The notes below the pieces were generated by a model. The model was not told the DNA's origin. It worked only from the letters and a program-made list of their open reading frames with translations, and made no database searches. From Agapetus fuscipes (taxonomy: Eukaryota > Arthropoda > Insecta > Trichoptera > Glossosomatidae): a stretch of DNA of 64,000 nt. The position numbers were made by a program, and so were the translations under genes. The first letter of the stretch is position 1. Each line of letters opens with the position of its first letter. Location of the stretch: contig OX637359.1 in the NCBI GenBank assembly GCA_951799405.1, positions 2,724,201-2,788,200 of the forward strand. The letters run 5' to 3'. Shown one piece after another: positions 20,421 through 31,481 of this stretch.

Positions 20421-20712
20421 TACAACCGCTCCGCAGTCAAGTGGTTAAGCTTCAAACTCGTATATGGAAGGTTGTGGGTTTGAATCCCGGCGGAACATAC
20501 AAAATATACATTTTATATTTTCAAATATGCTCTTCCCTGGGTTGAACAAATCATATACCTACCTTTACCAAAGACCGGTCAGCAAAAGTTCATCTAGCCT
20601 TACAGAAACTGGGTCTTGCTTGAGGACTGTTGCTTTCTCCAATGATGACCAAACTCGCAGAAGACTCTTAAGGTGTTATTCAACCAAAAACAGCGCTCAC
20701 CAAATATAACAT
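20421..20712 (+). mobile_element. SINE-A, diverged full-length copy
   Basis: Head with a GCAGTCAAGTGG A-box region and GGGTTTGAATCCC B-box, then body to AGCGCTCACCAAATA. Confidence 0.8.
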
Positions 20713-21138
20713 CTGAAAATTATTATTAACTTATTTTCGAGAAAAAGCCTGGATCGACGACTTCGATTCGATTCTATACCATAATTAGATTCGATAAGAC
20801 TTGTACATGATCGTACAACGGCTTTATACAAATTTTAAGGAGGCTTCGGACTGGTTGAAACATTGTCCACATCTGGCCTGCGCAAGTAAGGCTTTAGTAG
20901 GCCGGGCAGGGTGTGGGTGTAAACCGCAGGCCGTAGACTCTGCGCTTCACTAGGCACGGTCACCGTCCGCCATGCTCCACGGACTGAAACCACAGACTCA
21001 CGAATTCTAGGCGGCTTCGGTCGGCAACGGAAATTCACGAGCCGGACCGAAACGTAACATCTCATTTTGAAAAAATATTTTGTATCCTCAATCGTCGTGT
21101 AGAAAGAATGCCTCTAAAATCTATCCATCATAGCTAGC
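20713..21138. other. Unassigned, with a GC-rich block
   Basis: 20840-21055 is GC-rich with related GGCTTCGG motifs near both ends (20846, 21013). The minus strand stays open for 76 codons without a recognisable domain. 21078-21110 repeats the leader of the hammerhead-like motif at 1457, truncated before the core. Confidence 0.4.
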
Positions 21139-21382
21139 CATCTAAGCTGCAAAGATATATATCATTTGAGATTCATATTAAATGCATTCCCAAAAGCAGG
21201 CACGCATAATTTCGCACTCACACACGCCGCATGTGGACCTACAATATAAAAAACCCAATCTCAAATGAACATAAGCCCTGCAACTCTTGCCGACCTTCCC
21301 TGAAACAGGGGTGACATTGGCAAAGTGAACCATTTTTTACCGTATGGGTGGTCAACCTCATACCAACCTATCAGTCAAGGAA
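21139..21382 (-). mobile_element. LINE-C 3' end
   Basis: CATCTAAGCTGC tail side to TCAGTCAAGGAAT; full short unit. Confidence 0.85.
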
Positions 21383-21477
21383 TACAAGCAATTAAATACA
21401 TTCAAAGACGAAAACCGAAACTTCCAGATTAATGTAACTTCTTACGAGATTAATGCTAAAGATTAAGTAATAAAGCT

Positions 21478-21776
21478 AGACTGGTACGTAGTCCAGTGGT
21501 AACGCTTCGGTCTCATAAATGATAGGTTGTGGGTTCGAAAACCTTGGGGGAGCACAACAAGCATATCATTTATATTTTTAAATATACTCTTCGCTGGGTT
21601 GAAAAATTCATAAGCCTTTACCAAAGACCGGTCACCAAAGGTCCATCCAGCCTTACATACAGCAACTGGGTCTTGCTTGAGAATTGGCGCTTTCTATAGC
21701 GACGACCAAGTTTGCAGAGGGCTTTTGAGATGTGATTCACACAAAAACAGCGCTCACCAAATAAATCATCCTATTA
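21478..21776 (+). mobile_element. SINE-A, full length
   Basis: Head with TAGTCCAGTGG and GGGTTCGAAA, body with TTGCTTGAGAATTGGCGC, end CACCAAATAAATCATCCTA. Confidence 0.85.
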
Positions 21777-21807
21777 CTACTACTAAACGTTGGCGGCATT
21801 TTATTTT

Positions 21808-21913
21808 TGTGTTTGAAATACATACCGGAACAGGAAATCATTTCGAGTGGTATTCGAACCCGAGCTCTCTGCATGGAATACAAACACTCTACCAACTGAG
21901 CTGTTGACCGGAC
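21808..21913 (-). mobile_element. SINE-B head fragment
   Basis: Reverse complement of the SINE-B tRNA-like head and the GAAATGATTT block. Confidence 0.75.
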
Positions 21914-21915
21914 AA

Positions 21916-22500
21916 TACGCGTGTCTCTTTAGCAAAAGTATCGTTAGCCTTACTTATCTTTAGCACAAGAATCTTTAGTATAATTCATCTTTAGCACAAG
22001 TACCGTTATAGTGTCCTTCATGCTTAGCATAGGTATCGTTGGTATAATTCATCTTTAGCATGAGTATCTATAAGTCTATCTTTAATGTAAGCTGCAAAGA
22101 GTTGTTAACATTTAAGGCTTATATTACATGCATGCCCACTGACAGGAACATGTAGGTTCGCGCCTACACATGCTGCACGTGTGCATACAAATAAATAAAA
22201 CTTCACATCAACGTTAGCCTTGCAGCTCCTACCGCCTTTCCCTGAAACCGAGGTGGCATTGGCAAAAGTTAGCCAATTTATACATCACGGGGATCAGCCT
22301 CATACCAACTTATCAGTCAAGGAGCGTTAGTATAATTCAAATTGAGCAATTTTATCGTTAGCATAATTCATCTTTAGCATAATTCATCTTTAGCATAATT
22401 CATCTTTAGCATAATTCATCTTTGGCATAATTCATCTTTAGCATAAGTAGGTACTGTTAGTATAATTAATTCTTAGCTTAAATATCGTTGGTATAATTTT
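21916..22500 (+). repeat. 16-bp satellite-like repeat, split by LINE-C
   Basis: Units of the type AGCATAATTCATCTTT: five near-perfect tandem copies at 22366-22445, diverged spaced copies (often with ATCGTTAG) on both sides. A LINE-C copy lies within the array. Confidence 0.75.
22076..22324 (-). mobile_element. LINE-C 3' end, diverged
   Basis: TGTAAGCTGCAAAGAG tail side to TATCAGTCAAGGAG, within the 16-bp repeat array. Confidence 0.75.
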
Positions 22501-22740
22501 ACGTGAGCATCTTGCAGTGAGTAAGCCGGCCTGATGAAGTATGTGGCTCACTGGGTGAACACATTAGCATATCGGCTAACCGCTAGTTAGCGAATAACCA
22601 AAACAAGGACATTATTATGCAAACGCAGAGGGCATATGCTAACAGGAGATAGCATATCTCACATATTATACTAAGCCCCAGTATTTTCAACGCTAGCATA
22701 GCGGTTTAATTATGCATTTACACATGCAGCATGTGTTTGT

Positions 22741-23228
22741 TTGTGTATAATCTATATTCTATAACGGATTAAGTTGCAAAAATATGTTCAAATTTAAAGT
22801 GTTGTGGCGGAGGGGGTCAAGTGGCTGATCTTTCTAGCGTATTTGGAGTAGAATTACGTTGGTTCGATCCCCGCTTGGATCATTAGACCATAACTTTGAT
22901 CCTGGTTCAACAGATTATTAATTAATTAATAATAATTCATTAAAATATACAATAATGAATTAGTAATTGATGATATTAATACCTGCTTCTGGTCAGGCAG
23001 AATAGGTTAGTGAATTGCATTCCCCTTCACAAATCTATTTTTTTTAAATCATATTTATTTCACGCCCACGAGCAGGCTCGTGTCAACCAAGAAAATTATC
23101 CTAATCTCAAAATGGCATACAGCCTGCAACTCCCGCCACCTTCCCCTGAAACAGTAGTGGGCGTTGGCAAAACTGAACCATTTTTACAGAACGGGCGGTC
23201 AGACTCATACCAATACTATGACAACATC
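22741..23228 (-). mobile_element. LINE-C copy split by SINE-D
   Basis: The tail side (TCTATATTCTATAACGG) ends at about 22797 and the block resumes at about 23059 (CACGCCCACGAGCAGG) through CAGACTCATACCAA. DNA at 22501-22740 is unassigned; GCCCCAGTATTTTCAACG at 22676 resembles one end of the inverted-repeat element at 48060. Confidence 0.7.
22798..23058 (+). mobile_element. SINE-D, near full length
   Basis: tRNA-like head with GGTCAAGTGGCTGA and B-box GGTTCGATCCCC, then a body of ATTAATTAAT runs and GGCAGAATAGGTTAG, ending TTCACAAATCTA. Longer head than SINE-A or B. Confidence 0.75.
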
Positions 23229-23544
23229 TTTGCAATTCGAGTACTCTGATTGCCTCTTAGGTAACATTTTTATTATTCTTAAATCTATGTTTAATCGCTC
23301 CATTTTGCATTGATTGCAAAATTCCACTCTTGTTTTTGTACTCTAAAAATACACAAAACATCGTTATGGCGAAAAATCAAAATAAAATAATTGCTATTTC
23401 CAAATATGCTTCTTTATATCAAAAACTTTTTTTTCTCACGATATAATATATCTTTCAATGATGAATTTTGAGGCAATTCCATAAAAGAAAAATCTGTGTC
23501 ACTTCTTTTGGATGTATATGATTTCACAAAACATTACATTTCGC
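23229..23544. other. AT-rich unassigned DNA
   Basis: Nothing recognised. Confidence 0.45.
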
Positions 23545-23975
23545 TGCCTTTAGTTCTTGTTTGCCGTATAGACCATTCAGCTAACTTTACATGAGCAATG
23601 TTTGCATGTCGCACGCTTAGTTATAAAGAGCAATAACTCAAAAAATGAGAATGTTGGGAAATCACGTTTGAAGTTCAGACAACCAGTACAACTTGTATGG
23701 AATGAAAAAGGCGACCGATGTTTTATCTCGGTCATATTCGTCCAAATTGAACGGCTGTCGCATTCTACATATTCTTCTCGCATTGTTCTTGCGTTTTATT
23801 ACAAAATCTCGATTTTCACAATTTTTTAGTTATTTCTCTTTATTAAAGCGCGCGATGTGTACTGGACCAATGTGTCTTATTAACAGAAAAATTATTTTAA
23901 AAATATTTAAAACAACTCTCACATTATCGAGTTTTACGTTTTTTCTTAGCTCAGATTGTGTTGAAAAACAAAAAC
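23545..23975 (+). mobile_element. MITE-E copy split by MITE-G
   Basis: Left part to GCAATGTTTGCATGT at 23609, right part from ATGTGTACTGGACC at 23855; the right terminus is lost. Confidence 0.75.
23610..23854 (-). mobile_element. MITE-G copy 2
   Basis: 245 bp, inverted ends CGCACGCTTAGTTATAAAG and its near inverse, duplication ATGT. The conserved reading frame lies on the minus strand. Confidence 0.87.
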
Positions 23976-24227
23976 TGGGAGAGCGATTTATTAATTTGTT
24001 ACAAAATTATTTCGGATAAGAACCTAAGCATACGAGTTTAATTTTTTTGCTCGCATACCGAAACAAAATTAGAACAAAAATTTACATGTTTTACCAAGTA
24101 TTCTATCAACGCGAACGTTTAAAAATAACTTTTCCGGCACTATCTATCAACTATAATCAAAGCTGCAAGGGCTCATATTTAATGCACGCCCAAAAACAGG
24201 CACAAATGTAAAGACGAGCCTACACAT

Positions 24228-24470
24228 CGCACGATTAATAATAAAGAGCAATTACTCAAAAATTGGGAAAATCGAGATTTTGTAATAAAACGCAAGAACA
24301 ATGCGAGAAGAATATGTAGAATGCGACAGCCGTTCAATTTGGACGAATATGACCGAGATAAAACATCGGACGCCTTTTTCATCCCATACAAGTTGTACTG
24401 GTTGTCTGAACTTCAAACGTGATTTCCCAACATTCTTATTTTTTTAGTTATTTCTCTTTATTAGCGTGCG
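24228..24470 (+). mobile_element. MITE-G copy 3
   Basis: 243 bp, inverted CGCACG/CGTGCG ends, duplication ACAT (24224-24227, 24471-24474). The ORF remnant is longest here, open from NNKEQLLKNWENRDF to WLSELQT and stop. Confidence 0.88.
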
Positions 24471-24528
24471 ACATGCTGCATGTGTACATACAAAATAAAC
24501 CAAACTTTACATAAACATAAACTATTCA

Positions 24529-24710
24529 ATTTTATTGATTGTAGAGGCATTAACTTTGTAATTGTTCATCATTAAGGATTAAAGAAAAACAGCTTTGTTT
24601 TCGATTACGTGAGTATATTTATTTTGTATTAATTGATCCACCTGACGATGCAAACGGATGTTTGCGAAACCGGTTGTGGTATAAAAATAAATATACTCAC
24701 GTAATCGAAA
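24529..24710 (+). mobile_element. Hammerhead-bearing foldback with 12-bp target duplication
   Basis: 182 bp; arms TTTTCGATTACGTGAGTATA and its inverse at the right end flank the ribozyme-like core. Exact 12-bp duplication ATAAACTATTCA at 24517-24528 and 24711-24722. A duplication this long favours target-primed insertion (retroelement, Penelope-like) over a cut-and-paste transposon. Confidence 0.7.
24638..24679 (+). ncRNA. Hammerhead-ribozyme-like core
   Basis: CCAC, core CTGACGA, extra T, stem II GCAAAC/GTTTGC with GGAT loop, GAAA, palindromic stem III ACCGGT, U at the cleavage position, then GTGG pairing perfectly with CCAC. Stem I strands are immediately adjacent to the core as the fold requires. 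Confidence 0.6.
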
Positions 24711-24809
24711 ATAAACTATTCATTTCCTGCCGTCTTTCCCTGAAACCGTGATGGCATTGGCAAAAGTGAACGAAGTTTTTACAGCATGGGGGATCAGCCT
24801 CATACCTGA

Positions 24810-25010
24810 CTATACTGTAACTGTAGTCTGTAACTCTGTCGCTATTTCTTTAGGGGTGGCCAGAGCCTCTGCAGAGCTGCCTCCATTTCTTCCTATCCTT
24901 ATATAACTCTTTCAATTAATTTATATCCATCATCTTTTACATACATTTTATTCTTTTACGCTCATTTTGTACATCCCATTCTTTCACAACCTCCTATAAT
25001 TGAGCTTATA
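24810..25010 (-). mobile_element. LINE-D 3' end fragment
   Basis: Same as 1550-1772: TGTAACTCTGTCGC tail side, then CAGAGCCTCTGCAGAGCTGC and the reverse complement of the coding end. Confidence 0.7.
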
Positions 25011-25500
25011 AGAAAAGCCGACAGGCAATCATGTGTGTCATATCCAAATCACGTACTCATTTAGATATTTTTTTAGATATCAGTAAAATTTTAAATGCTC
25101 GTAAATCAAAACATTCAGATATTGAGGTTTACTCGTATTTTTCACAGTTGCAACCATATGAGTGTGATCACTGACAGGTCGACGTACTTCAAACAGTGCG
25201 TCGAAACTCAAATATAGCGTTTTACGAAAAATCCTTAGAAACTAAAGCGCTCGCACGAGGCGCTGTCCTCAGTTACTATGGATTTTTATAAAAACGTAAA
25301 GTTTGATACTCGGGGTGCTGCAAGGCAGAATCGCAGTGGGCGATGTAATGTAGTACACTTTCAAAACGTGAAAAAACACACTCACTCCAAGTTTGTTGAC
25401 CGCTGATACTCGAAACGAAAATCCTTCTAGAATCTTTATGATGATGATGATGATGATGAAGAGCCAGTTGATTTTTTTGGTAGGCGTCGTTTCGTAACAT
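25011..25500. other. Unassigned
   Basis: Contains a (GAT)n microsatellite at 25438-25458. No gene recognised. Confidence 0.45.
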
Positions 25501-25570
25501 TAAATTAAATGAAAGAAGTATGCAAGGATCGAAAAAAAGGCGGTTGATCTGTAGTGTGAGTATTAGGTTT
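25501..25570 (+). mobile_element. LINE-C coding-end scrap
   Basis: AATGAAAGAAGTATGCAAGG followed by GCGGTTGATCTGTAG matches the last codons of the LINE-C ORF. 25571-25827 is unassigned. Confidence 0.55.
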
Positions 25571-25827
25571 TTTAACGAATCCTGTGCGGGAGGCTCCCCA
25601 ATTCTTGAAAGTCTTGGGGGTCTATGTCACCCTGGAAGGGTGCCGCAGAGGTGTTTCTTGAGTTCTTGCTTCTATCGTTAGGCGCTGCAAGAAAGTGGTG
25701 ATTGATGTTGGTTTTGAATAAAACCGGACTAAATTGGGAAGGGAACACAGATACTGGTAGACCATTCCATAAACGGGGAGTTTGGCAAAGGAATAAGGCA
25801 AAGGAAAGGAACTTTGGTAATGGTATA

Positions 25828-26181
25828 TGGTCGGGTTTTGCTCGTGGACTGTATTTTCGATTTGGACTTTAATTTTGAGGTGATGTGGGGTGTGGAGATG
25901 ACTTGAAAGATGTAGTTAGTTAAACAATTTAATGGTCCTTTATTCCATAAAGATTACAAGGGGTTTTTACAAAGGATTACGTGATTAAATTAGGTGAACA
26001 GGTTAAGACAAGTTACCAGTGCGACGCTCGAAGAGAAAAGAGACGGATGTTGGGTTTTACACGCCTGAGGCGTCTGTCAGAAATGCAATACCAACCCAAC
26101 AAAATGTACCAAAGACAAAAAGATTATTATTCTTGGTAGGTATATTGTTTTAATTAATTTGGTCATATTAAATTTGGACCA
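25828..26181 (-). repeat. BEL/Pao 3' LTR, minus copy
   Basis: 354 bp, reverse complement of the plus-copy LTR with no difference found by eye. Confidence 0.93.
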
Positions 26182-26811
26182 TACTGGCGGGCCTCAGATT
26201 GGCAAATACCGTGTTATAACGGTGAATATTTGGCAATATTACTAGAGAGGTCATCTCCACAATGATGTATAATAGCTCGTTTACATAATGTTACATCGTG
26301 GACTGTATTTTTGAGGTTGTCATAATATACTGGTTAACAGTGATTGACTCTAATTTATAATTCTTTTTTGTTTTTCAATAACTATGGTACTTGTCTGTAG
26401 AAATCAACACTTAGATCTAAGAATCATTGATTATATAAAACAATGGTAAGGTGCATACAAACTTAAATAGAATTCTGACTTTGAAAATAATTTATTTGAC
26501 TTATACACCTTGAAGAAGTTGAAAGTTAAGTATTAATCTTACTTGTTGTATGTATGGTAGTCAATTGTGTTAGCAACAGATGATACTTCAATTTAGTTGA
26601 TATGGTAAGTTACCCTTGTAGGTAAGCATTTACATACAAATTTACATGGATTCAATAAAGTGTACTTATAATTACTCAGCCTTTTAATTAATTAAATACA
26701 TAATTTAATGTGATCAGTTCTTGCATAGTAACATAAAACATAAAGTGAAGTTACAGCTAACATAAGACAAATAATTATCGGTAAGTACATAATCATTTAT
26801 CCTGCTAGGAA
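26182..26811 (-). other. BEL/Pao 3' untranslated region, minus copy
   Basis: Non-coding; same content as 18331-18960. Confidence 0.7.
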
Positions 26812-27407
26812 TTACCAAATAGGTAATTTACTTAATTTTTGAATTGGTCTCTTTTTAATACCAGAGTCAGTTTTTATGGATACTACTCTCAGAATACCAT
26901 CCGTACCAGGATGTAATTCTGTTACTCTTCCCAATCTCCATCTCAAGGGCGGTTGATTATCCTCCCTAAGCACAACTAAATCATTAATTTGTAGTGTAGA
27001 TGTCGTTAACTGAGTCCATTTCTTGCGAGGTTGCAAAGAATTGAGATATTCATTAGTCCAACGCTTCCAGAAGGTCTGGAATAGTCGACTTAACAGTTGA
27101 TACCGATTAACTGCATGGATTGGAATATGATTCAGATCTGGTTCGGGAAGAGCGACCAGTGGTCCTCCGATAAGGAAATGACCCGGAGTCAATGGTAACA
27201 AGTCATTAGGATCGTCTGATAAGGGTGTCAACGGCCTTGAATTCAGACAAGCTTCGACTTGGATTAATAAAGTAGAACATTCTTCAAAAGTGAGGGTATG
27301 ATTGCCCACTAACTTTTTAAATAAATGCTTTGCGCTTTTTACAGTAGTTTCCCATAGACCACCGTGATGGGGTCCATCTAAAAGTTTGACTGGCAATCCA
27401 GGCAAGT
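26812..27407 (-). pseudogene. BEL/Pao integrase C-terminal remnant, minus copy
   Basis: Same fragment and same junction as in the plus copy, starting just before DGPHHGGLWE, with no own start codon. Catalytic aspartates and zinc domain are absent. Confidence 0.88.
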
Positions 27408-30400
27408 GTTATGCTAGAATCTGTCCACAATGTGGACCTTGTTATCACCAGGTTACTCGTCTCACTAACGCGTTTAAATAATTTAGATAATAATAAAGCT
27501 GCGTTCAATTCTAACCGGGGTAAGGAGATTTGTTGCAAAGGTGCTACCTTTGACTTGGCACAAAAAAGTTGAGAGTTAACTTCGGAAGTCAACTCGTTGC
27601 GAGTAACTAAATAGATACATGCTCCGAATGCTCGTGTAGAGGCATCCGCAAAGCCATGTAGTTCTACGGAGGATTTATGATCGGTTCCACATACATGCCG
27701 TGCTACATGTATGGAGGCTGCTAGGTTGAACTGATGCACAAAATTACACCATTCAGTTTTTGTTGGAGTAGATAACTCATCATCCCATTTACTGCTTTCT
27801 TGCCACAGCCGTTGCATAAAGAGTTTGGAAATTATAGTAATGGGAGAGAGCAACCCTAAAGGGTCAAACGTTCTGGCTATCGCAGATAAAATTGATCGCT
27901 TGGTTAAATTTGCTTCGTTACATTCAATGTGTAAATTGAATATCAACGTGTCAGTACTAGGTTGCCACGTTAATCCTAAAGTTTTATAAGTGTCATGGTT
28001 TGCAAAATTTACAGATGAAACACTTTCTTGCAATTGTAGGGAACTATTGGTTGTCCACTTTCTTAATGACATACATGCACTATTAAATATTTCAGTAATT
28101 TGGGTTTTAATCAAATTGAGCTGATTAATATCGTCGTGTCCAGTTATCAAGTCGTCCATGTACATGTCTGACTCGATAACTTGACAAGCTTCAGGGTACT
28201 TGTCCCTATTTGTTTGAGCGAGTTGCATGATGCATCTCGTAGCTAGGAAGGGGGCTGAAGCGGTTCCGTATGTAACCGTGTTTAACTGATACTGGCAAGG
28301 CAAGTGAGTCACACTGTCTCTCCATAGGATTCTTTGAAGAGGTCTGTCCTGTGGCTGAATATCTATTTGTCGATACATTTTCTCCACGTCAGCTGTCATC
28401 ACCCACCTGGGCGTTCTGAAACGTAACAAAATGTCAAATAGATCTTGTTGCACAGTAGGTCCTATCATTAAAATGTCATTCAACGAAAGCCCAGAGGTAG
28501 TTCTGGCGCTCCCATTGAATACTACTCTCAGTTTTGTAGTCGTGGAATGTTCTTTTATTACCGCGTGATGCGGAAAATAATAAGCAATTTGAGTGTTATG
28601 TGGGGGCACAAGACTCATGTGTCCTAAAGCTAAATATTCGGATAAAAAGTCATCATACCGCGCCTTGAGCTGAGGATTGCGGTTGAGTTTGGATTCTAGC
28701 GAGATCAGACATTTTGATGCTCGCGCTAATGAATCGCCTAATACCCCAGGGTCCGACTTCAGACCTATGCGTGTCTGGAATCTCCCCTGCGGTGATCGGG
28801 TTGTGGTTTGGACGAATAGATCTTCCATAGCCTTTTCTTCTAAAGATTGATGTTTAGTATTCTCGATGGTTTCACACTTCCAAAAAGCTTCTACCAGTCC
28901 GTGAAGACCGATTGACGCTCCTCTGCTGGGCCCAGACGTCCTTCGGGATCCTCCAGACGCCGCAGTCAGCATCGATGGTACGAAGGTAGCTTGCATTGGT
29001 GCCAAACCGGTCGCCAACCATCCCAAGTGTGAGGGATAGAACCGGAGCCCTCCCCTTGACAGCGACGTCCGGCTGCAGCGCAGGATTCTCCAAAAGACGT
29101 CTGCGCCGAGCAGCATGGAGACTGCGCCAGCCTTGGCAAACTGTGGGTCTGCCAGGTCGCGCAGTGGTACGGGCGCCTCACACCTGAAACTGGTTTGGGG
29201 AAGATTTGTAGTTATGGTCTCTACAACAAAGAATGAACATTCAGTTTTAAAACCAGATAATCGAGAAGCTATTGTAGCCGTAACGGCTTCAGATGAATAA
29301 CTTGTTTGTTGTTGAATACCTTCAATAGGCATTTTTAACGTAGATTTAGGAAGCTTCAATGAGTCAGCTAGTTCCCTTGTTAGGAAGTTTGCCTGCGACC
29401 CATTATCTAAAACGGCTCGTACAGCTCTTGACGACCCGTCTGAGTCGTACAAGAGTACGCTTACAGTTGTTAACATAGTTTGAACATTATTGGAATTACT
29501 AAATGCTGCCAAGGCAATCTTATGGTCTATAGTATGTAACAATGTATGGTGATTGCTTTGACATTTTTTGCATTTGCTTGAGCTACGGCATTTGTATGCT
29601 TGGTGCCCAATGCGAAGACAATTGAAGCATAATCTATTACTTTTTGCGGAATCCCGCCTTTGCGAAACATTTAACTGTATGAATTGACTGCATGTGTGAA
29701 TGTAATGTGGTCCTTTACAGATCGGACACTTGACACCTTCTATTGTAAGCAACGCTTTCTTGGTTGCAGGTCTGCTATTCGTTGGCTCGAGAGTGTATTG
29801 ATTATACATTTCTAAATGAGATGCCTTTTTTTTTAGAAATGCCAAAAAATCAATAACCGATTTGTAGTCCTTGTGGGACTTCCAATCGCTAATGCTTGGT
29901 GGGTCTAATTGCTTCAGAAACTGGTAGATGAGTAATTCATCCCAGTTCGAAGTGTCAACCCCCAAGCTGTTCAGTGCATTTAAATTACTACTAATAGTGT
30001 TGGTGAAATTGTGAATCTCATTGAATCTTCTCACATTAAATTTAATACTGTGTATGTTATCTAGATGCGTTTTTATTAAGATCTCCTTGTTGTTGTATCT
30101 GGCTTCCAAAATACTATATGCCAGGGGGTAGTTTTTCCCTGATACTTCTAATTGCTCTAAGATTGACTGTACTTGAGGAGATAACGAATTTTTCAGATAC
30201 ATGAATTTCTCTATATTTGAAATGTTTGCATTATTGTCTATTAAGGCCAAAAATAAATCTCTAAATGTTACCCAGTTGTCATATTTTCCATCAAAGATCG
30301 GAATTGACAATTTAGGTAAGTTCATGGGGTTACAGAATTCATTATTAACTATATGATTAATTTTTAGGCTATTGGCCTCAGATTGCTCTAAGAACCCTTC

Positions 30401-30646
30401 ATACTTTGCTATTAAATTCACCAGGACCTCTTCCTGGTGTAGCATTGTTCTATGTAGGTCCTCATCATTGGCCAAAGCATCTACATTATGGTTATACAAT
30501 TCATTAAATTTTGTTATTATTTCTCTGATTTGACATAGTTTTGATTTTACTAGTGAGATTTCTAAATTTTCCTTTAAAATATATTGTTCATAGGTAGCTA
30601 ATCTAGCTGACAATGTCCTCGTCCAATTTGACAGTCTAGTCGTCAT
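27317..30646 (-). CDS. BEL/Pao Gag-protease-RT-RNase H polyprotein, intact frame
   Basis: 1109 codons from ATG at 30646. Approximate positions: N-terminal coiled Gag region; Cys/His knuckles 307-371; protease LDNGSQ with Asp414; RT with Asp753 in TADVEKMY and YMDD at 829-832; RNase H Asp1001 (FADAS), Glu1046 (LPRLELNA) and Asp1076 (LWTDSS). The frame then runs about 20 residues past the deletion junction and stops. All reverse-transcription activities could be present; integrase cannot be. A GC-rich patch covers about residues 486-590. Confidence 0.92.
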   Translation of the reverse strand: MTTRLSNWTRTLSARLATYEQYILKENLEISLVKSKLCQIREIITKFNELYNHNVDALANDEDLHRTMLHQEEVLVNLIAKYEGFLEQSEANSLKINHIVNNEFCNPMNLPKLSIPIFDGKYDNWVTFRDLFLALIDNNANISNIEKFMYLKNSLSPQVQSILEQLEVSGKNYPLAYSILEARYNNKEILIKTHLDNIHSIKFNVRRFNEIHNFTNTISSNLNALNSLGVDTSNWDELLIYQFLKQLDPPSISDWKSHKDYKSVIDFLAFLKKKASHLEMYNQYTLEPTNSRPATKKALLTIEGVKCPICKGPHYIHTCSQFIQLNVSQRRDSAKSNRLCFNCLRIGHQAYKCRSSSKCKKCQSNHHTLLHTIDHKIALAAFSNSNNVQTMLTTVSVLLYDSDGSSRAVRAVLDNGSQANFLTRELADSLKLPKSTLKMPIEGIQQQTSYSSEAVTATIASRLSGFKTECSFFVVETITTNLPQTSFRCEAPVPLRDLADPQFAKAGAVSMLLGADVFWRILRCSRTSLSRGGLRFYPSHLGWLATGLAPMQATFVPSMLTAASGGSRRTSGPSRGASIGLHGLVEAFWKCETIENTKHQSLEEKAMEDLFVQTTTRSPQGRFQTRIGLKSDPGVLGDSLARASKCLISLESKLNRNPQLKARYDDFLSEYLALGHMSLVPPHNTQIAYYFPHHAVIKEHSTTTKLRVVFNGSARTTSGLSLNDILMIGPTVQQDLFDILLRFRTPRWVMTADVEKMYRQIDIQPQDRPLQRILWRDSVTHLPCQYQLNTVTYGTASAPFLATRCIMQLAQTNRDKYPEACQVIESDMYMDDLITGHDDINQLNLIKTQITEIFNSACMSLRKWTTNSSLQLQESVSSVNFANHDTYKTLGLTWQPSTDTLIFNLHIECNEANLTKRSILSAIARTFDPLGLLSPITIISKLFMQRLWQESSKWDDELSTPTKTEWCNFVHQFNLAASIHVARHVCGTDHKSSVELHGFADASTRAFGACIYLVTRNELTSEVNSQLFCAKSKVAPLQQISLPRLELNAALLLSKLFKRVSETSNLVITRSTLWTDSSITLAWIASQTFRWTPSRWSMGNYCKKRKAFI

Positions 30647-31480
30647 TTTGAAACACAATATACACTAATCACAAATAAATAGATAAATAACACTGGCCTG
30701 CCTGTGTGAAGGAATCCTCGGTGATCCCGTGACTCGTACTGGGTCTGGCAGCTCGTGCGGCCCGTGCGTGTGATGATCTCAGCTTTGGTCAGCTGATATG
30801 GGGGCGCTTGCCTGCACCAAGCAGCGCTCCGCTGGTCAGAAGGAGACGCTCCTCCTGCTCGTGGATGATGATGGATGACTCTCGCACTAGGCCATGCGGC
30901 CCTTGCGCAGTCGATGTGGGGCTCAGCTGATGGCAATCAGCTGATGTGGGGGCGCCTGCTTGCACAAAGCAGCGCTCCGCATTCGTCAGAAGGAGAAGCT
31001 CCCTCTGCCCGGCCCGATGATGAAGGATGACTCTCGCACTAGGCCATGCGGCCCTTGCGCAGTCGATGTGGGCTCAGCTGATGGCAATCAGCTGATGTGG
31101 GGGCGCCTGCTTGCACAAAGCAGCGCTCCGCATTCGTCAGAAGGAGAAGCTCCCTCTGCCCGGCCCGATGATGAAGGATGACTCTCGCACTAGGCCATGC
31201 GGCCCTTGCGCAGTCGATGTGGGGCTCAGTTTGCTTCACAAACTGATGTGGGGGCGCTTGCTTGTACAAAGCAGCGCTCCGCATTCGTCAGAAGGAGTGG
31301 TTCCCTCTGCCCGGCCCGCTGATGAATGTGCGCCCGCTGTATGGGGCCACGTGCTCTCCTCTCCGTCGCGCTGCGTAAAAGTCTGCTTTTTGTGAGCACA
31401 AAAGGGTCCTCGGTGGACGCAGATGACTCCAGATGCTAGTTCACTGAATAATCCGCTGGTATGGAGCAACAAGGTCGCAT
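30647..31480 (-). repeat. BEL/Pao 5' UTR with tandem repeats, minus copy
   Basis: Three 151-152-bp units plus one diverged unit (the plus copy has four plus one). CCCTCTGCCCGGCCCG recurs at about 31000, 31152 and 31303. Confidence 0.88.
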
Positions 31481-31481
31481 A

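Larger units (their letters stand above)
24140..24806 (-). mobile_element. LINE-C copy split twice
   Basis: Segments 24140-24227, 24471-24528 and 24711-24806 together give one LINE-C 3' block. The inserts are MITE-G (24228-24470) and a hammerhead-bearing foldback (24529-24710). Confidence 0.82.
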
